Positions 19,069-27,584 of a stretch of 64,000 nucleotides of DNA are shown piece by piece. The stretch lies in NCBI RefSeq assembly GCF_001718415.1, contig NZ_CP013378.1:3596001-3660000 (forward strand). The letters are read 5' to 3'. Below the pieces are notes generated by a model. That model had not been told where the DNA came from, ran no database searches, and saw nothing but the letters and a program-made list of their open reading frames with translations. Source of the stretch: Burkholderia pseudomultivorans (GTDB lineage Bacteria > Pseudomonadota > Gammaproteobacteria > Burkholderiales > Burkholderiaceae). The translations under genes were made by a program, and so were the position numbers. Each line of letters begins with the position of its first letter. Within the stretch, counting starts at the first letter, position 1.

Positions 19069-21063
19069 TTAAGCAATGGCAGATGTATCTGAAGACGACG
19101 GCACCGTCACGGAGGCATGCATAGTGCCAGTAGCGCGATGATCTTCGAAAGGCAAAAGAAAACCTTTGAGAGCTGCGTTACCTGATTTCCAAACATCGCG
19201 ATTGTTGTCCATGCGAGCCACCCACCGTTTGAACGTCGACGGGATCTCTTTATAATCGCCGCTACCGGGAATATCGCCACCCGAGTGAAGCTTGAATATT
19301 CTCTCCCGAAGCGGAGCTGCGTACTCTAAGCCAGTCGCACCAATATTGATCTCGCTATCCACTGTCATGCTGCGCTGATTCATGTTTGCACTTCCAACCG
19401 TAATAAATACATCGTCGATGATCATCAATTTCGAATGGATGTAGATTTCACGGTAGGCCATTCCGTGCCCCGGAATGGGTCCGCTGGTACGTAGTCGGGC
19501 AACGCTAACCTTGATTCCATATGTGGATGCGAGTTCCTGCACGCTAGGGTGATCGAGCACTTTTTTCTGCAAAAAGACGGGCCCTTCCCCGGTATCCACT
19601 TTGTACGATACAGTCCTTGCGTCAGGATAATCCTGGGATCGGTGATTTTCTTTATCATAGACCCCTTGATTGGACATCGCCGGGTTGTTTGCAGTCGGAT
19701 CGCTCGCACCAAATTCGGTGAGCATGTCGTAGGTGCGAGGAATCATACCGTCATCCTCAGGATGCGGAATGACGATGAACATATACAGGATTCCCATCTC
19801 GCTACTCGGCCCTCCAGCCTTTTCCGTCCACGCCGCCCTATGGGCTTGTCGTGTCGCTTTCAGCTGTTGAGCAAAGGTCGGATAGAAGAAATACTGATTC
19901 TCCATGTAAATATAGTTGCGCGCCCAGGAACTCGCATGGAGATAGAGTTCTTTTATCGTTTTATCCTTATCCCGGGGATGCGTGCGGACAATCTGTACGG
20001 CATGATTGGGATTTTCAGGGACCTTCTGAATTTTACTGGGTATCCCTACAAGCTCCGTCATTCCGTGAGAATCGGGAGCATAGTAATTCCAATCCCGTGC
20101 AAAGTTTTCGTAGACCCGCTTTAATGCTGGGCCGAACAGACGGCACGCATAATCCTGATAAGGACGGCCATGCTGATACCCCTTCGTTGGGACTTGATCC
20201 AGCGTTGCTTGCTCATGAGCCTGCTCTGCTTCCAGTGTTTTGCTCGCCAGGAATTCCCGCCGGGAATCATCGATAACATGCTCCGTCGTGTCCCAATAGT
20301 CAGTCACCGAGTTCAGGCCCATAACATAGCCAACCGCTTTATAGCCGTCCTCGTAGTCGTAGTCGATCACGATCGGCTTCTGATGATGGGTCGGATAGCT
20401 CGTCATCAAAGGACGTTCATTGGTCGGCAATATGCCCGTTTCTGGCTTGACCTTCTCGTCGGCTAGCGCGTCCACAGCATCCGCTGAATCGACAGAGCGG
20501 AATGTCACCAGCAAGTTTTTGTTTTTCCCGCTGCAATTGCCCTTGGGTCGATGGGTCTTCCACCACTCGATGCAGTATTTCTGGCGCTCCTTTCCATCGT
20601 AAGGAGATTTCGATGTACCGACGATAAAGGCTGCCGGATTTGTAAAGGGATTGTGCCCCGTGTCGGAATAGCCGGGAACGTTGTTCTGTTTAGCCGAAGC
20701 GGTTTCTTGGTACCAAACCATCAATCGGACAGTGACACCCTTATTCGCGACCTCCTCAAGCAGTTCACCGTAAGTCTGACCGCGGGGCCACGTCGTTTTA
20801 CTTTTATCTCGGACGAGTTCCATGCCAGGGTCGAAGCCCCAACAGCACAGATTGACGGACCCTTTTGCGAGTTTGAGGTCATTCGCGATGTTCGCGAATC
20901 CCTCTTCGCCACAAACAAAGAATTCAAGGTGGTTTTCGTAGGTAATCGGCGCAATGTCCGTGCGGTTTTCCAGCAACCATTGTGCCGATGACTTCGCCGT
21001 TCGCGACTGCTCGTCAATCGCGACCGTGGCGGGATTTTGAGATTTCAGGATACAGTCGACCAC
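19069..21063 (-). CDS. Type VI secretion phospholipase D effector, Tle5 family
   Basis: A 664-residue predicted antibacterial lipase that cleaves phosphatidylethanolamine-type lipids in target cells. Both HxKxxxxD motifs of the phospholipase D superfamily are intact. The first is His227-x-Lys229 with Asp234, preceded by His226. The second is His543-x-Lys545 with Asp550, followed by the conserved GSANMNQRS. The protein has no signal peptide, as expected for T6SS cargo, and the length suits the PldA/PldB group. The start is GTG 21063, with GAGGA as ribosome site 7 nt upstream; no in-frame ATG is available between the upstream stop codon and this GTG. vgrG ends 34 bp upstream and the immunity gene follows directly. 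No MIX motif or DUF4123/PAAR partner is present. Confidence 0.9.
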   Translation of the reverse strand: MVDCILKSQNPATVAIDEQSRTAKSSAQWLLENRTDIAPITYENHLEFFVCGEEGFANIANDLKLAKGSVNLCCWGFDPGMELVRDKSKTTWPRGQTYGELLEEVANKGVTVRLMVWYQETASAKQNNVPGYSDTGHNPFTNPAAFIVGTSKSPYDGKERQKYCIEWWKTHRPKGNCSGKNKNLLVTFRSVDSADAVDALADEKVKPETGILPTNERPLMTSYPTHHQKPIVIDYDYEDGYKAVGYVMGLNSVTDYWDTTEHVIDDSRREFLASKTLEAEQAHEQATLDQVPTKGYQHGRPYQDYACRLFGPALKRVYENFARDWNYYAPDSHGMTELVGIPSKIQKVPENPNHAVQIVRTHPRDKDKTIKELYLHASSWARNYIYMENQYFFYPTFAQQLKATRQAHRAAWTEKAGGPSSEMGILYMFIVIPHPEDDGMIPRTYDMLTEFGASDPTANNPAMSNQGVYDKENHRSQDYPDARTVSYKVDTGEGPVFLQKKVLDHPSVQELASTYGIKVSVARLRTSGPIPGHGMAYREIYIHSKLMIIDDVFITVGSANMNQRSMTVDSEINIGATGLEYAAPLRERIFKLHSGGDIPGSGDYKEIPSTFKRWVARMDNNRDVWKSGNAALKGFLLPFEDHRATGTMHASVTVPSSSDTSAIA

Positions 21064-21097
21064 GTTCAGATCCTCATTATTAGTAGGTCAGTTGCGG

Positions 21098-23833
21098 CTA
21101 TCCGTTCAGCCGTTCGCCCCGGTTAGTTCGCTGGTCGTGGTGATCGGGATCGGCTTGAAGGGCGTCCTTGACCTTTAGATCAAACTGCCCGCCATTGGAA
21201 AGCTTGACCTGATAGGCGGATGTACCAGGCTCATGATCCTTTACTACGACACGCCCGAATTCGTCCGTTACACCTTGGCCGATTTTTGCACCGCCTTTGT
21301 ACAGATCATATGGTTCGTTCACGTACTGATGGGCCTCGCTGGGGAGCGCCCCTAACGCGAAGTGCAGTTGCCCCTTCTCCGGTGGCAACGCAGAAATGCT
21401 CGGCGTGCTAACGCTGTCCGGTCCGACGAACGTATGGTTCGCCGCGTGGACCTCAAAGCTACCCGACGTCCCGCTCTTGACCTGTCCTGCCGTCCATCGG
21501 GTATAACTGCCGCCGCCGTTAATCTCAACCTCCTGCTGGGCGCTGATAGTTATTTTGTTAGCCGTTACCGTGACGTTCATTTTCGCCAGCAGGTTGATAC
21601 TGTCTTTTAACGCCTTCACATCGATGTCGCCTGCCGCCGCAACGAGACGCATGCCCGCTTCCGTGACGAACAAGCGCAGCGCTCGTCGCGCACTTGCGAA
21701 GAAGCCACCGCCCGTGCTGATCGATACGTGCTCACCGCTCGTCAATGAGGTGGTCTTGCCGCTGCTCAGGTGAATCAATTCCGGTGTGCTAGCAGCAATC
21801 CCTGCGGGACTCGCCAACACCAGATGCGGCTGCTCGAACTGTTTCAAAGTACCGCCGCCCTGGATACCTTTCGCCTGCGCTTTCAGAGTACCGGCAACGG
21901 CTTTCTGCTCGCCGTCCTGCGCACCAGCGGATTGCGCGGACTGCGCGAGGCTCGCTGCAGTGTCCTGGGCGCCTGCCAACTGGAGGTTCACCTCGTCGAC
22001 ACTGAACGCATCTCCGGTCGCACCAGGGCGCGGGTGGGTGGTCAGTAGCAGCCCACGCGCGCCGCGCACGGCTGCATTCCCATCGGTACGCAATTCCACC
22101 CCTTCGCCACGCTTTTCACCGCGACCAGCCGGTTCGCTCACGCGCGTGATATAGCCCGCATGCAAACCAGATTCGAGGTGGTCACTGCGTATCTGCGTCT
22201 GCACCTGCCCCTGTGTGTCATCCTTCAGCCAGACGTTGTTCTGTATACCGCCGATTTCCTTGCTGACGAAGCCCGATAGTGGGTGCTGGTCTGGCAGGTT
22301 CCACTGCGGTCGATTCGTACCGTTCCCGACGCGCGCAGTAATGATTGGCCTGTCCGGGTCGCCATCGAGAAACGATACGACCGCCTCATCTCCGATTCTA
22401 GGCAACTGGATGCCACCGAAGCCACCGCTCGCCCATGGCTGCGCCACACGCACCCAGCACGAACTCTGCTCATTGCGTTGACCGATCCGGTCCCAGTGGA
22501 ACTGAACCTTCACGCGACCTAACTCATCGGTGTAGATTTCCTGGCCTGGTGGGCCGACCACGGTTACCGTCTGCATCTGCATGATTGGCTTGCGATGTTC
22601 GAACGGACTGCGGAATGGAACAGACCTGCGTTGCGTTTCGATTTCCACGAAGTAAAAACCCGTGGAGCCGTCCGGATGAGCGATGCTGGCCGCACCGATC
22701 TCTTCACGGCTAGCCGCTGCTTCGACTAGTTTATTTCGCAGGCTGCCGGGTAAATTCGCATGATGGCTTGACCCCGGAAGATTGTTTTCAATCAGCCAAG
22801 TGGCTTCAATGACAACGAACTCGCGTCTACCAGCGGGATCCCGGTCGTGCTCAGGGTGTCCGGTCAACTCGAACCAGCGGCCAGCATCGACTCCACGCAA
22901 ACCGCCCATGCCATAAAATCGTTTGGCGCGCGACTCCCATTCTTCCATGCGAATTTTGGTCAGGTACTCGCCACGATCGTCCTTAAAATACGTATACGGG
23001 CCGGTATATTCGTAGACTTCGAGTTCCTCCGGCAACTCATGCGACAGCGTTGGCACATGGGTGCCTTTCGGGTTGCCGAGTGACGATGGGCTCTTGTAAT
23101 CAAACGTCCGCGTTGTCAGCACGGCACTATGCAGGTTTCGCATTCCTGACCAGTGCAGTAAAGCGTCGGTCTCACTATTGATGCCGTCTCGCGAGAACGC
23201 CACGTTCTGCGGGTCAAGTGGCTCACATGCGTCCAAGCGGTCAGTAATCGTCAGCGTATGCGACCTGCCATCCTCGCCCTGCTTCCAGATACCGAACAGT
23301 CCTTCCGCTTCCATGAGCCGATGAACAAACGTCCAATCGTCTTCATACTGCGTGCAATACGACCGCGGTTCGAGCGGTTGCGAGACGACGAATCTGAATT
23401 GACCTTTCGCCTGGGAGTGCGCATTGAAAACGTCCGTCAGGATTTCATCAACTGGCTTGTCCTGCCAGATTCGCTGGTCGCGGCGGAATTTTAGGAAATA
23501 CATCCACGACGCAAAGCGAATCTGGTAACTAGTCAATCCGCCTTCCGACCCCAGCCGCCTGACCGAATAAACATAACCGTGTCGCGGAAGATAGGATTTA
23601 TTGGGTTGCTGGAGCCACAGGGTGACGGGCTGACCAATTAACTGCTTTAATTTGATACTACTGCTAGTCGACTGGACATCGAGTATGAACTCAAAATGCC
23701 GCCCAATGCGTGAGCATCCCGCGACACGTTGCGGCAACAGCACGTCCGGACCGAGCGGTGTATCGAGCTTGATCAGCCTCTCACTCTGAATCAAGCCACC
23801 TTGAATCGCTCTCACAATGTCCTGCGCATTCAT
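21098..23833 (-). CDS. vgrG: T6SS spike protein VgrG with DUF2345 and C-terminal transthyretin-like extension
   Basis: A 911-residue tip protein of the type VI secretion needle. The gp27/gp5-like core spans about 20-515: the N-terminal base domain, then the OB-fold start VKVQFHWDRIG, VRVAQPWASGGFGG and GDEAVVSFLDGDPDRP. The DUF2345 needle region is about 595-785. A Ser/Gln/Ala linker at 620-660 lies within it. Residues about 835-890 form a beta-rich module with YDLYKGG, TDEFGRVVV and AYQVKL, matching the transthyretin-like (TTR) tails known from other VgrGs that bind lipase effectors. It ends in a polar, His/Asp/Arg-rich tail. The ribosome site AAGGGA lies 6 nt before ATG 23833. No other tss genes are in the window, so this is an orphan vgrG island that uses an apparatus encoded elsewhere. 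Confidence 0.93.
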   Translation of the reverse strand: MNAQDIVRAIQGGLIQSERLIKLDTPLGPDVLLPQRVAGCSRIGRHFEFILDVQSTSSSIKLKQLIGQPVTLWLQQPNKSYLPRHGYVYSVRRLGSEGGLTSYQIRFASWMYFLKFRRDQRIWQDKPVDEILTDVFNAHSQAKGQFRFVVSQPLEPRSYCTQYEDDWTFVHRLMEAEGLFGIWKQGEDGRSHTLTITDRLDACEPLDPQNVAFSRDGINSETDALLHWSGMRNLHSAVLTTRTFDYKSPSSLGNPKGTHVPTLSHELPEELEVYEYTGPYTYFKDDRGEYLTKIRMEEWESRAKRFYGMGGLRGVDAGRWFELTGHPEHDRDPAGRREFVVIEATWLIENNLPGSSHHANLPGSLRNKLVEAAASREEIGAASIAHPDGSTGFYFVEIETQRRSVPFRSPFEHRKPIMQMQTVTVVGPPGQEIYTDELGRVKVQFHWDRIGQRNEQSSCWVRVAQPWASGGFGGIQLPRIGDEAVVSFLDGDPDRPIITARVGNGTNRPQWNLPDQHPLSGFVSKEIGGIQNNVWLKDDTQGQVQTQIRSDHLESGLHAGYITRVSEPAGRGEKRGEGVELRTDGNAAVRGARGLLLTTHPRPGATGDAFSVDEVNLQLAGAQDTAASLAQSAQSAGAQDGEQKAVAGTLKAQAKGIQGGGTLKQFEQPHLVLASPAGIAASTPELIHLSSGKTTSLTSGEHVSISTGGGFFASARRALRLFVTEAGMRLVAAAGDIDVKALKDSINLLAKMNVTVTANKITISAQQEVEINGGGSYTRWTAGQVKSGTSGSFEVHAANHTFVGPDSVSTPSISALPPEKGQLHFALGALPSEAHQYVNEPYDLYKGGAKIGQGVTDEFGRVVVKDHEPGTSAYQVKLSNGGQFDLKVKDALQADPDHHDQRTNRGERLNG

Positions 23834-24259
23834 GTTAAGTCCCTTTTATTATTTTTACTCGGCCACCGTCATCGAATTGACACGCCAAGGTGACAGATTC
23901 TACCGCCTATTGAGCTTGGCAATTGCTAAAAATGCTGAACATCCACCTTCGTGTCGCCGTTGCGTTCTGCGCGTCTGACACATGTTGACGATCGACCTCA
24001 AGCATATTTTCAGCATGAAAGGGGCTTTTAACGCCCCTCTCCCACCGCCTCTCTGAGAGCGACGGGTCATCAGCTATTCCGGCGAAGTGCAACCGGTTGC
24101 GCCACGTCGCTCCATCCCAAAATGGTCGTTCGTTGCGACCACCTCAAAGCACACAGAACGGCAGATCATTGCGCGCCACCGCCAAGCCGACAAGGAGTGC
24201 CGAGCCGGATGCGCTCAAGCCGTCTCTCGGCGATGGCTATCAATCGGGCCCAAAAAGAA
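23834..24259. other. Intergenic region between vgrG and tRNA-Ser, no gene seen
   Basis: Noncoding, mixed composition. It holds the vgrG ribosome site, a likely promoter region for vgrG (a TAGAAT hexamer near 23900 on the minus strand, without a clear -35), and a small AGGGGC/GCCCCT hairpin at 24020-24038 without a T-run. Short open frames here show no protein-like features. Confidence 0.45.
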
Positions 24260-24293
24260 AAAGCCCCACAAGTCCGAAAACTTGTGGGGCTTT
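24260..24293 (-). terminator. Strong intrinsic terminator of tRNA-Ser
   Basis: A perfect 14-bp stem (AAAGCCCCACAAGT with its complement) closes a 6-nt loop and is followed on the minus strand by T-rich sequence (TTTCTTTTT). It starts 11 bp after the tRNA CCA end. Confidence 0.9.
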
Positions 24294-24304
24294 GTCACCG
24301 CTTT

Positions 24305-24398
24305 TGGCGGAGACGGAGGGATTCGAACCCTCGATCCAGGTTTTGGCCCAGATGCTCCCTTAGCAGGGGAGTGCCTTCGACCTCTCGGCCACGTCTCC
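24305..24398 (-). tRNA. tRNA-Ser (anticodon GCU)
   Basis: A class II tRNA of 94 nt including an encoded CCA. The acceptor stem is GGAGACG/CGTCTCC, with G as discriminator base. The anticodon arm CTCCC-CTGCTAA-GGGAG gives anticodon GCU, which reads AGC/AGU serine codons. A long variable arm is present, as expected for tRNA-Ser, and the T-loop is GGTTCGAATCC. It has its own promoter upstream and a strong terminator downstream. The 3' end faces the AT-rich type VI secretion block. Confidence 0.96.
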
Positions 24399-24441
24399 CA
24401 AACTTTCGCTCGCACCAGGGAGGCAGTGCGACGAGAACGAG

Positions 24442-24470
24442 ATAATATAGGGTTTCGAACCGTTCGTCAA
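24442..24470 (-). promoter_or_regulatory. Sigma-70 promoter of tRNA-Ser
   Basis: Minus-strand -35 TTGACG (24470-24465) and -10 TATTAT (24447-24442) with a 17-bp spacer. Transcription would start near 24435, about 37 nt before the mature tRNA. Confidence 0.85.
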
Positions 24471-24474
24471 TTTC

Positions 24475-24502
24475 CGTGATGCATTTTCTTCGATGCATCA
24501 CG
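24475..24502. repeat. 10-bp inverted repeat after lysC
   Basis: CGTGATGCAT and ATGCATCACG face each other across an 8-nt loop, 6 bp after the lysC stop and 4 bp before the tRNA-Ser -35 box. There is no T-run, so it is at best a weak terminator or an mRNA 3'-end stabiliser. Confidence 0.6.
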
Positions 24503-24508
24503 AAAGAT

Positions 24509-25762
24509 TCACGATGCCTGGTCGAGTTCGAATGCCTTGTGCAGCGCGCGGACGGCCAGCTCCATGTACTTCTCGTCGATCAGCACCGAAATCTTGATTT
24601 CGGACGTCGAGATCATCTGGATGTTGATGCCCTCTTCCGACAGCGTGCGGAACATCTTGCTCGCCACGCCCACGTGCGAGCGCATGCCGACGCCGACCAC
24701 CGACACCTTCGACACCTTCGGGTCGCCCTGCACGGTCTCGGCGTTCACATGGCCCTTCACCTGATTCGTGAGGATGTCCATCGCCTTCTGATAGTCGCCG
24801 CGGCCAACCGTGAACGTGAAGTCCGTCTTGCCCTGCACGCTCTGGTTCTGGATGATCATGTCGACGTCGATGTTCGAGTCGGCGACCGGCCCGAGAATCT
24901 GATACGCGATGCCCGGCTTGTCGGGCACGCCCATCACCGCAATGCGGGCTTCGTCGCGCTGGAACGCGATGCCGGAAATGACTGCCTTTTCCATGGTCTC
25001 GTCTTCTTCAAAAGTAATCAGGGTGCCCGAGCGCATTTCTTCGTCGAGCGCAATCAGCGGATCGGTCAGGCTCGACAGCACACGCGTCTTCACCTGGTAT
25101 TTGCCGGCGAATTCGACCGAGCGGATCTGCAGGACCTTCGAGCCGAGGCTCGCCATTTCCAGCATTTCCTCGAACGTCACGCGGTCGAGGCGGCGCGCCT
25201 CTTCGACCACGCGCGGATCGGTCGTGTACACGCCGTCGACGTCCGTGTAGATCAGGCACTCTTCGGCACCCAGCGCAGCCGCGACCGCCACCGCCGACGT
25301 GTCCGAGCCGCCGCGGCCCAGCGTCGTGATGTGACCGTCCGGATCGACGCCCTGGAAGCCCGTGATGATCACGACCTTGCCGGCGTTCAGATCGGCCTTC
25401 ACGCGCTCGTCGTCGATCGAGTGGATGCGCGCTTTCGTGAACGCGCTGTCGGTCTTGATCGGCACTTGCCAGCCGGCGTAGCTCACCGCTTCGACGCCGA
25501 TTTCCTGCAGCGCGATCGACAGCAGGCCGACGCTGACCTGCTCGCCCGTCGACGCGATCATGTCGAGCTCGCGCGGGCTCGGCTGGCTCGAAATCTCTTT
25601 CGCAAGACCGAGCAGACGGTTGGTTTCGCCGGACATCGCGGACGGCACGACCACCATCTGGTGCCCGGCCTGATGCCATTTTGCGACGCGTTTCGCGACG
25701 TTCTTGATGCGCTCGACCGAGCCCATCGAAGTGCCGCCGTATTTGTGTACGATGAGTGCCAT
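24509..25762 (-). CDS. lysC: Aspartate kinase
   Basis: Phosphorylates aspartate, the first step toward lysine, threonine and methionine. The 417-residue protein has the amino-acid kinase domain first ([11 protein letters not shown] at the N-terminus, then TGFQG and [10 protein letters not shown]) and two C-terminal ACT domains (about 265-410) that bind the feedback inhibitors. The size and layout match the monofunctional lysine/threonine-sensitive type. I chose ATG 25762 ([10 protein letters not shown]) because homologues begin there; the frame stays open for 54 more codons upstream but this part looks like leader, not protein. An own promoter about 230 bp upstream separates it from tilS. Confidence 0.96.
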   Translation of the reverse strand: MALIVHKYGGTSMGSVERIKNVAKRVAKWHQAGHQMVVVPSAMSGETNRLLGLAKEISSQPSPRELDMIASTGEQVSVGLLSIALQEIGVEAVSYAGWQVPIKTDSAFTKARIHSIDDERVKADLNAGKVVIITGFQGVDPDGHITTLGRGGSDTSAVAVAAALGAEECLIYTDVDGVYTTDPRVVEEARRLDRVTFEEMLEMASLGSKVLQIRSVEFAGKYQVKTRVLSSLTDPLIALDEEMRSGTLITFEEDETMEKAVISGIAFQRDEARIAVMGVPDKPGIAYQILGPVADSNIDVDMIIQNQSVQGKTDFTFTVGRGDYQKAMDILTNQVKGHVNAETVQGDPKVSKVSVVGVGMRSHVGVASKMFRTLSEEGINIQMISTSEIKISVLIDEKYMELAVRALHKAFELDQAS

Positions 25763-25987
25763 TGTCGTTCTGAACTGGAGGAGAGACCGCACGGGCGCGC
25801 TGGGCAGACCGCGTTGCCGTTCGGTCACGCGGCTTGTGGCTGTGGACGGACGACGAGAGGAACGGCTGGGACGCAACACGCAAGCGTGACGGATTTTGCC
25901 CGGAAGGCCGATCAGGCCGCGCAAACCGGGTACGTCACGCGGAAAACCTGCACAAATCGCTCAAAAATCGAGCCGAGCAAACGACCG
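25763..25987 (-). other. Long lysC leader region
   Basis: About 220 nt lie between the predicted lysC promoter and its start codon. I see no lysine riboswitch signature and no obvious terminator. The lysC frame is open through much of it. It could hold an unrecognised leader element, or only be a long 5' untranslated region. Confidence 0.4.
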
Positions 25988-26016
25988 AGCGTACCCGATA
26001 GACGCCCGCTTGACAA
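25988..26016 (-). promoter_or_regulatory. Probable sigma-70 promoter of lysC
   Basis: Minus-strand -35 TTGTCA (26016-26011) and -10 TACGCT (25993-25988) with a 17-bp spacer. The -35 matches five of six consensus bases and the -10 three of six, typical of a high-GC genome. Confidence 0.6.
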
Positions 26017-26116
26017 GCCGCTCGCCGCGCCGGCAGGTGTTCCGGCGCTGTTTACCAAATGGTGAAAACCGGCGCGCCATCGCTGCGCCAGACGCCTGCG
26101 TCGAGCTCGGGCTGCG

Positions 26117-27565
26117 TCACGCGATCAGCAGGTCGGGCCGCCATTCGATCCGCCGCCAGCCGTCGTCGGCCGCCGGCCGGCCATCGAACAACCCGCCGTC
26201 GCGGTTCACGCCGAGCCTCGGCACGTAGATCAGGTGCTCGCCCGCGAACAGCAGCGGCACGTCGCGCTGCCACGCCGGCACGCCGCGCTCCTGGAACAGG
26301 TTCTTCAGCGTCCGGCCCGGGCCGCCCGGCGACGTGCGCATCCGCTCGCCGCCCGCGCGGGCACGGACCACCAGCGTCGCGCCGCGCAGCAGCGTCTCGG
26401 GCAGCGCATCGTCGCTGCCCGGGGCGGCCGGCGCAAACACGAACGTGCCGCGCCACGCCGGCAGATGCCAGACTTCCTGCCCCGTCCATGCGAGCGACGC
26501 TGCCGCGTGCGGCGTGCCGGTGCCGTCGTCGGCCGGGTCCGCGCTGTCGCCCGCCTCCCAGTAGACCATGTCGCGGTAGAGCCGCAGGCACTGCCCCGCA
26601 TGATCGACGCGCAGCGCATGCGCATCGTGCGCGTCGCGCAACTGGCGCATCATGCTGGCGAGTCGCGCGGCCGAGGCGCCCGGCAGGCCGAGCGTGCGCA
26701 TCCAGTAGCGCAGCAGGTTCGCGCCGCGCTCGTCGTCGAACGCCATCAGCGCATCACGCGACAGCGCGCGGCCGTCGTCGCGCGCAACGCCGGCGAAATC
26801 CAGTTCGGCGAGATCGTCGAGCAGCCGCTGCGCGGCGGCCGCATGCCGGGCCGCGCGGCCAAGCGCATCGCGAAAGCCCGGAAAGTGCACGGCCAGCGCG
26901 GGCAACACGTCGATGCGCAGCGCATTGCGTGCATAACGCGTATCGCCGTTCGATTCGTCGTCGATCCACGCGAGTTCGCGTGCGACCGCGTAGCGTTCCA
27001 GTTGTGCGCGCAACAATCTCAGCAACGGCCGCACGCGCTCGACGCACGCGCCGTCGGGACGATAGCGCGGCGCCATCGCGGCCAGCCCCGCGATTCCCGC
27101 GCCGCGCAGCAGCTGCAGCAGCACCGTTTCCGCCTGGTCGTCCGCATGCTGGGCGATCCACAGCACGGCTGCGCCGTGGCGCTCGCACATCGCGTCGAGC
27201 GCCGCATAACGGCGCTCGCGCGCGCTCGCCTCGATGCCGAGGCCGCTGTCGCGCGGCACCTCGACCCGCATCGCGTCGAACGCAACGCCGAGCCGCGCGG
27301 CGGTCGCTTCGGCATGCGCGACCCACGCATCGGCGTTCGCGCTCAGGCCGTGATGCACGTGCAGCGCGACACAGCGCGACGCGCCCGCGACGCGCACGGC
27401 CGCGTCGAGCAACACCGTCGAGTCGAGGCCGCCGCTGTACGCGATCGCGATGCGCGCATCGGACGGGACGCCGGAAAGCGCAGCGCCGACCGCATCGAGG
27501 ACGACGCGGTCGGCGGAGAATTCGGTCGGGGGAATCACGGAGCGGACGTGCGCACGACGGCGCAC
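26117..27565 (-). CDS. tilS: tRNA(Ile)-lysidine synthetase
   Basis: Converts C34 of the CAU-anticodon tRNA-Ile to lysidine, using ATP and lysine, so that AUA is read correctly. The 482-residue protein has the N-type ATP pyrophosphatase P-loop SGGLDS at 44-49, the helical linker, and the C-terminal TilS domain with RSRAGGERM-like and TLKNLFQERGVPAW segments. The most upstream start is GTG 27565; a second GTG at 27538 is possible and neither has a clear ribosome site. The gene begins 19 bp after the accA stop, so accA and tilS are probably co-transcribed. It is essential in most bacteria. Confidence 0.93.
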   Translation of the reverse strand: MRRRAHVRSVIPPTEFSADRVVLDAVGAALSGVPSDARIAIAYSGGLDSTVLLDAAVRVAGASRCVALHVHHGLSANADAWVAHAEATAARLGVAFDAMRVEVPRDSGLGIEASARERRYAALDAMCERHGAAVLWIAQHADDQAETVLLQLLRGAGIAGLAAMAPRYRPDGACVERVRPLLRLLRAQLERYAVARELAWIDDESNGDTRYARNALRIDVLPALAVHFPGFRDALGRAARHAAAAQRLLDDLAELDFAGVARDDGRALSRDALMAFDDERGANLLRYWMRTLGLPGASAARLASMMRQLRDAHDAHALRVDHAGQCLRLYRDMVYWEAGDSADPADDGTGTPHAAASLAWTGQEVWHLPAWRGTFVFAPAAPGSDDALPETLLRGATLVVRARAGGERMRTSPGGPGRTLKNLFQERGVPAWQRDVPLLFAGEHLIYVPRLGVNRDGGLFDGRPAADDGWRRIEWRPDLLIA

Positions 27566-27584
27566 GGTGCGAGGAGCGAGCCGG

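Larger units (their letters stand above)
17300..24250. mobile_element. Accessory block: T6SS vgrG-effector-immunity cassette beside tRNA-Ser
   Basis: From near 17300 to 24250 base composition drops clearly in GC, most strongly across 17400-21100. Codon choice also becomes less GC3-rich than in the flanking housekeeping genes. The block contains only vgrG, a Tle5-type toxin and its immunity gene. Its right edge abuts the terminator and 3' end of tRNA-Ser(GCU), a common integration position. No integrase, transposase or convincing direct repeat is visible, so it is called horizontally acquired by inference. The edges are approximate. Confidence 0.55.

Noticed and set aside
24020..24038. AGGGGC/GCCCCT hairpin as a terminator
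   Set aside because: Six base pairs without a T-run on either strand.
23907..24092. A 61-codon minus-strand frame between vgrG and tRNA-Ser
   Set aside because: No ribosome site or recognisable features; in a noncoding region with likely promoter elements.
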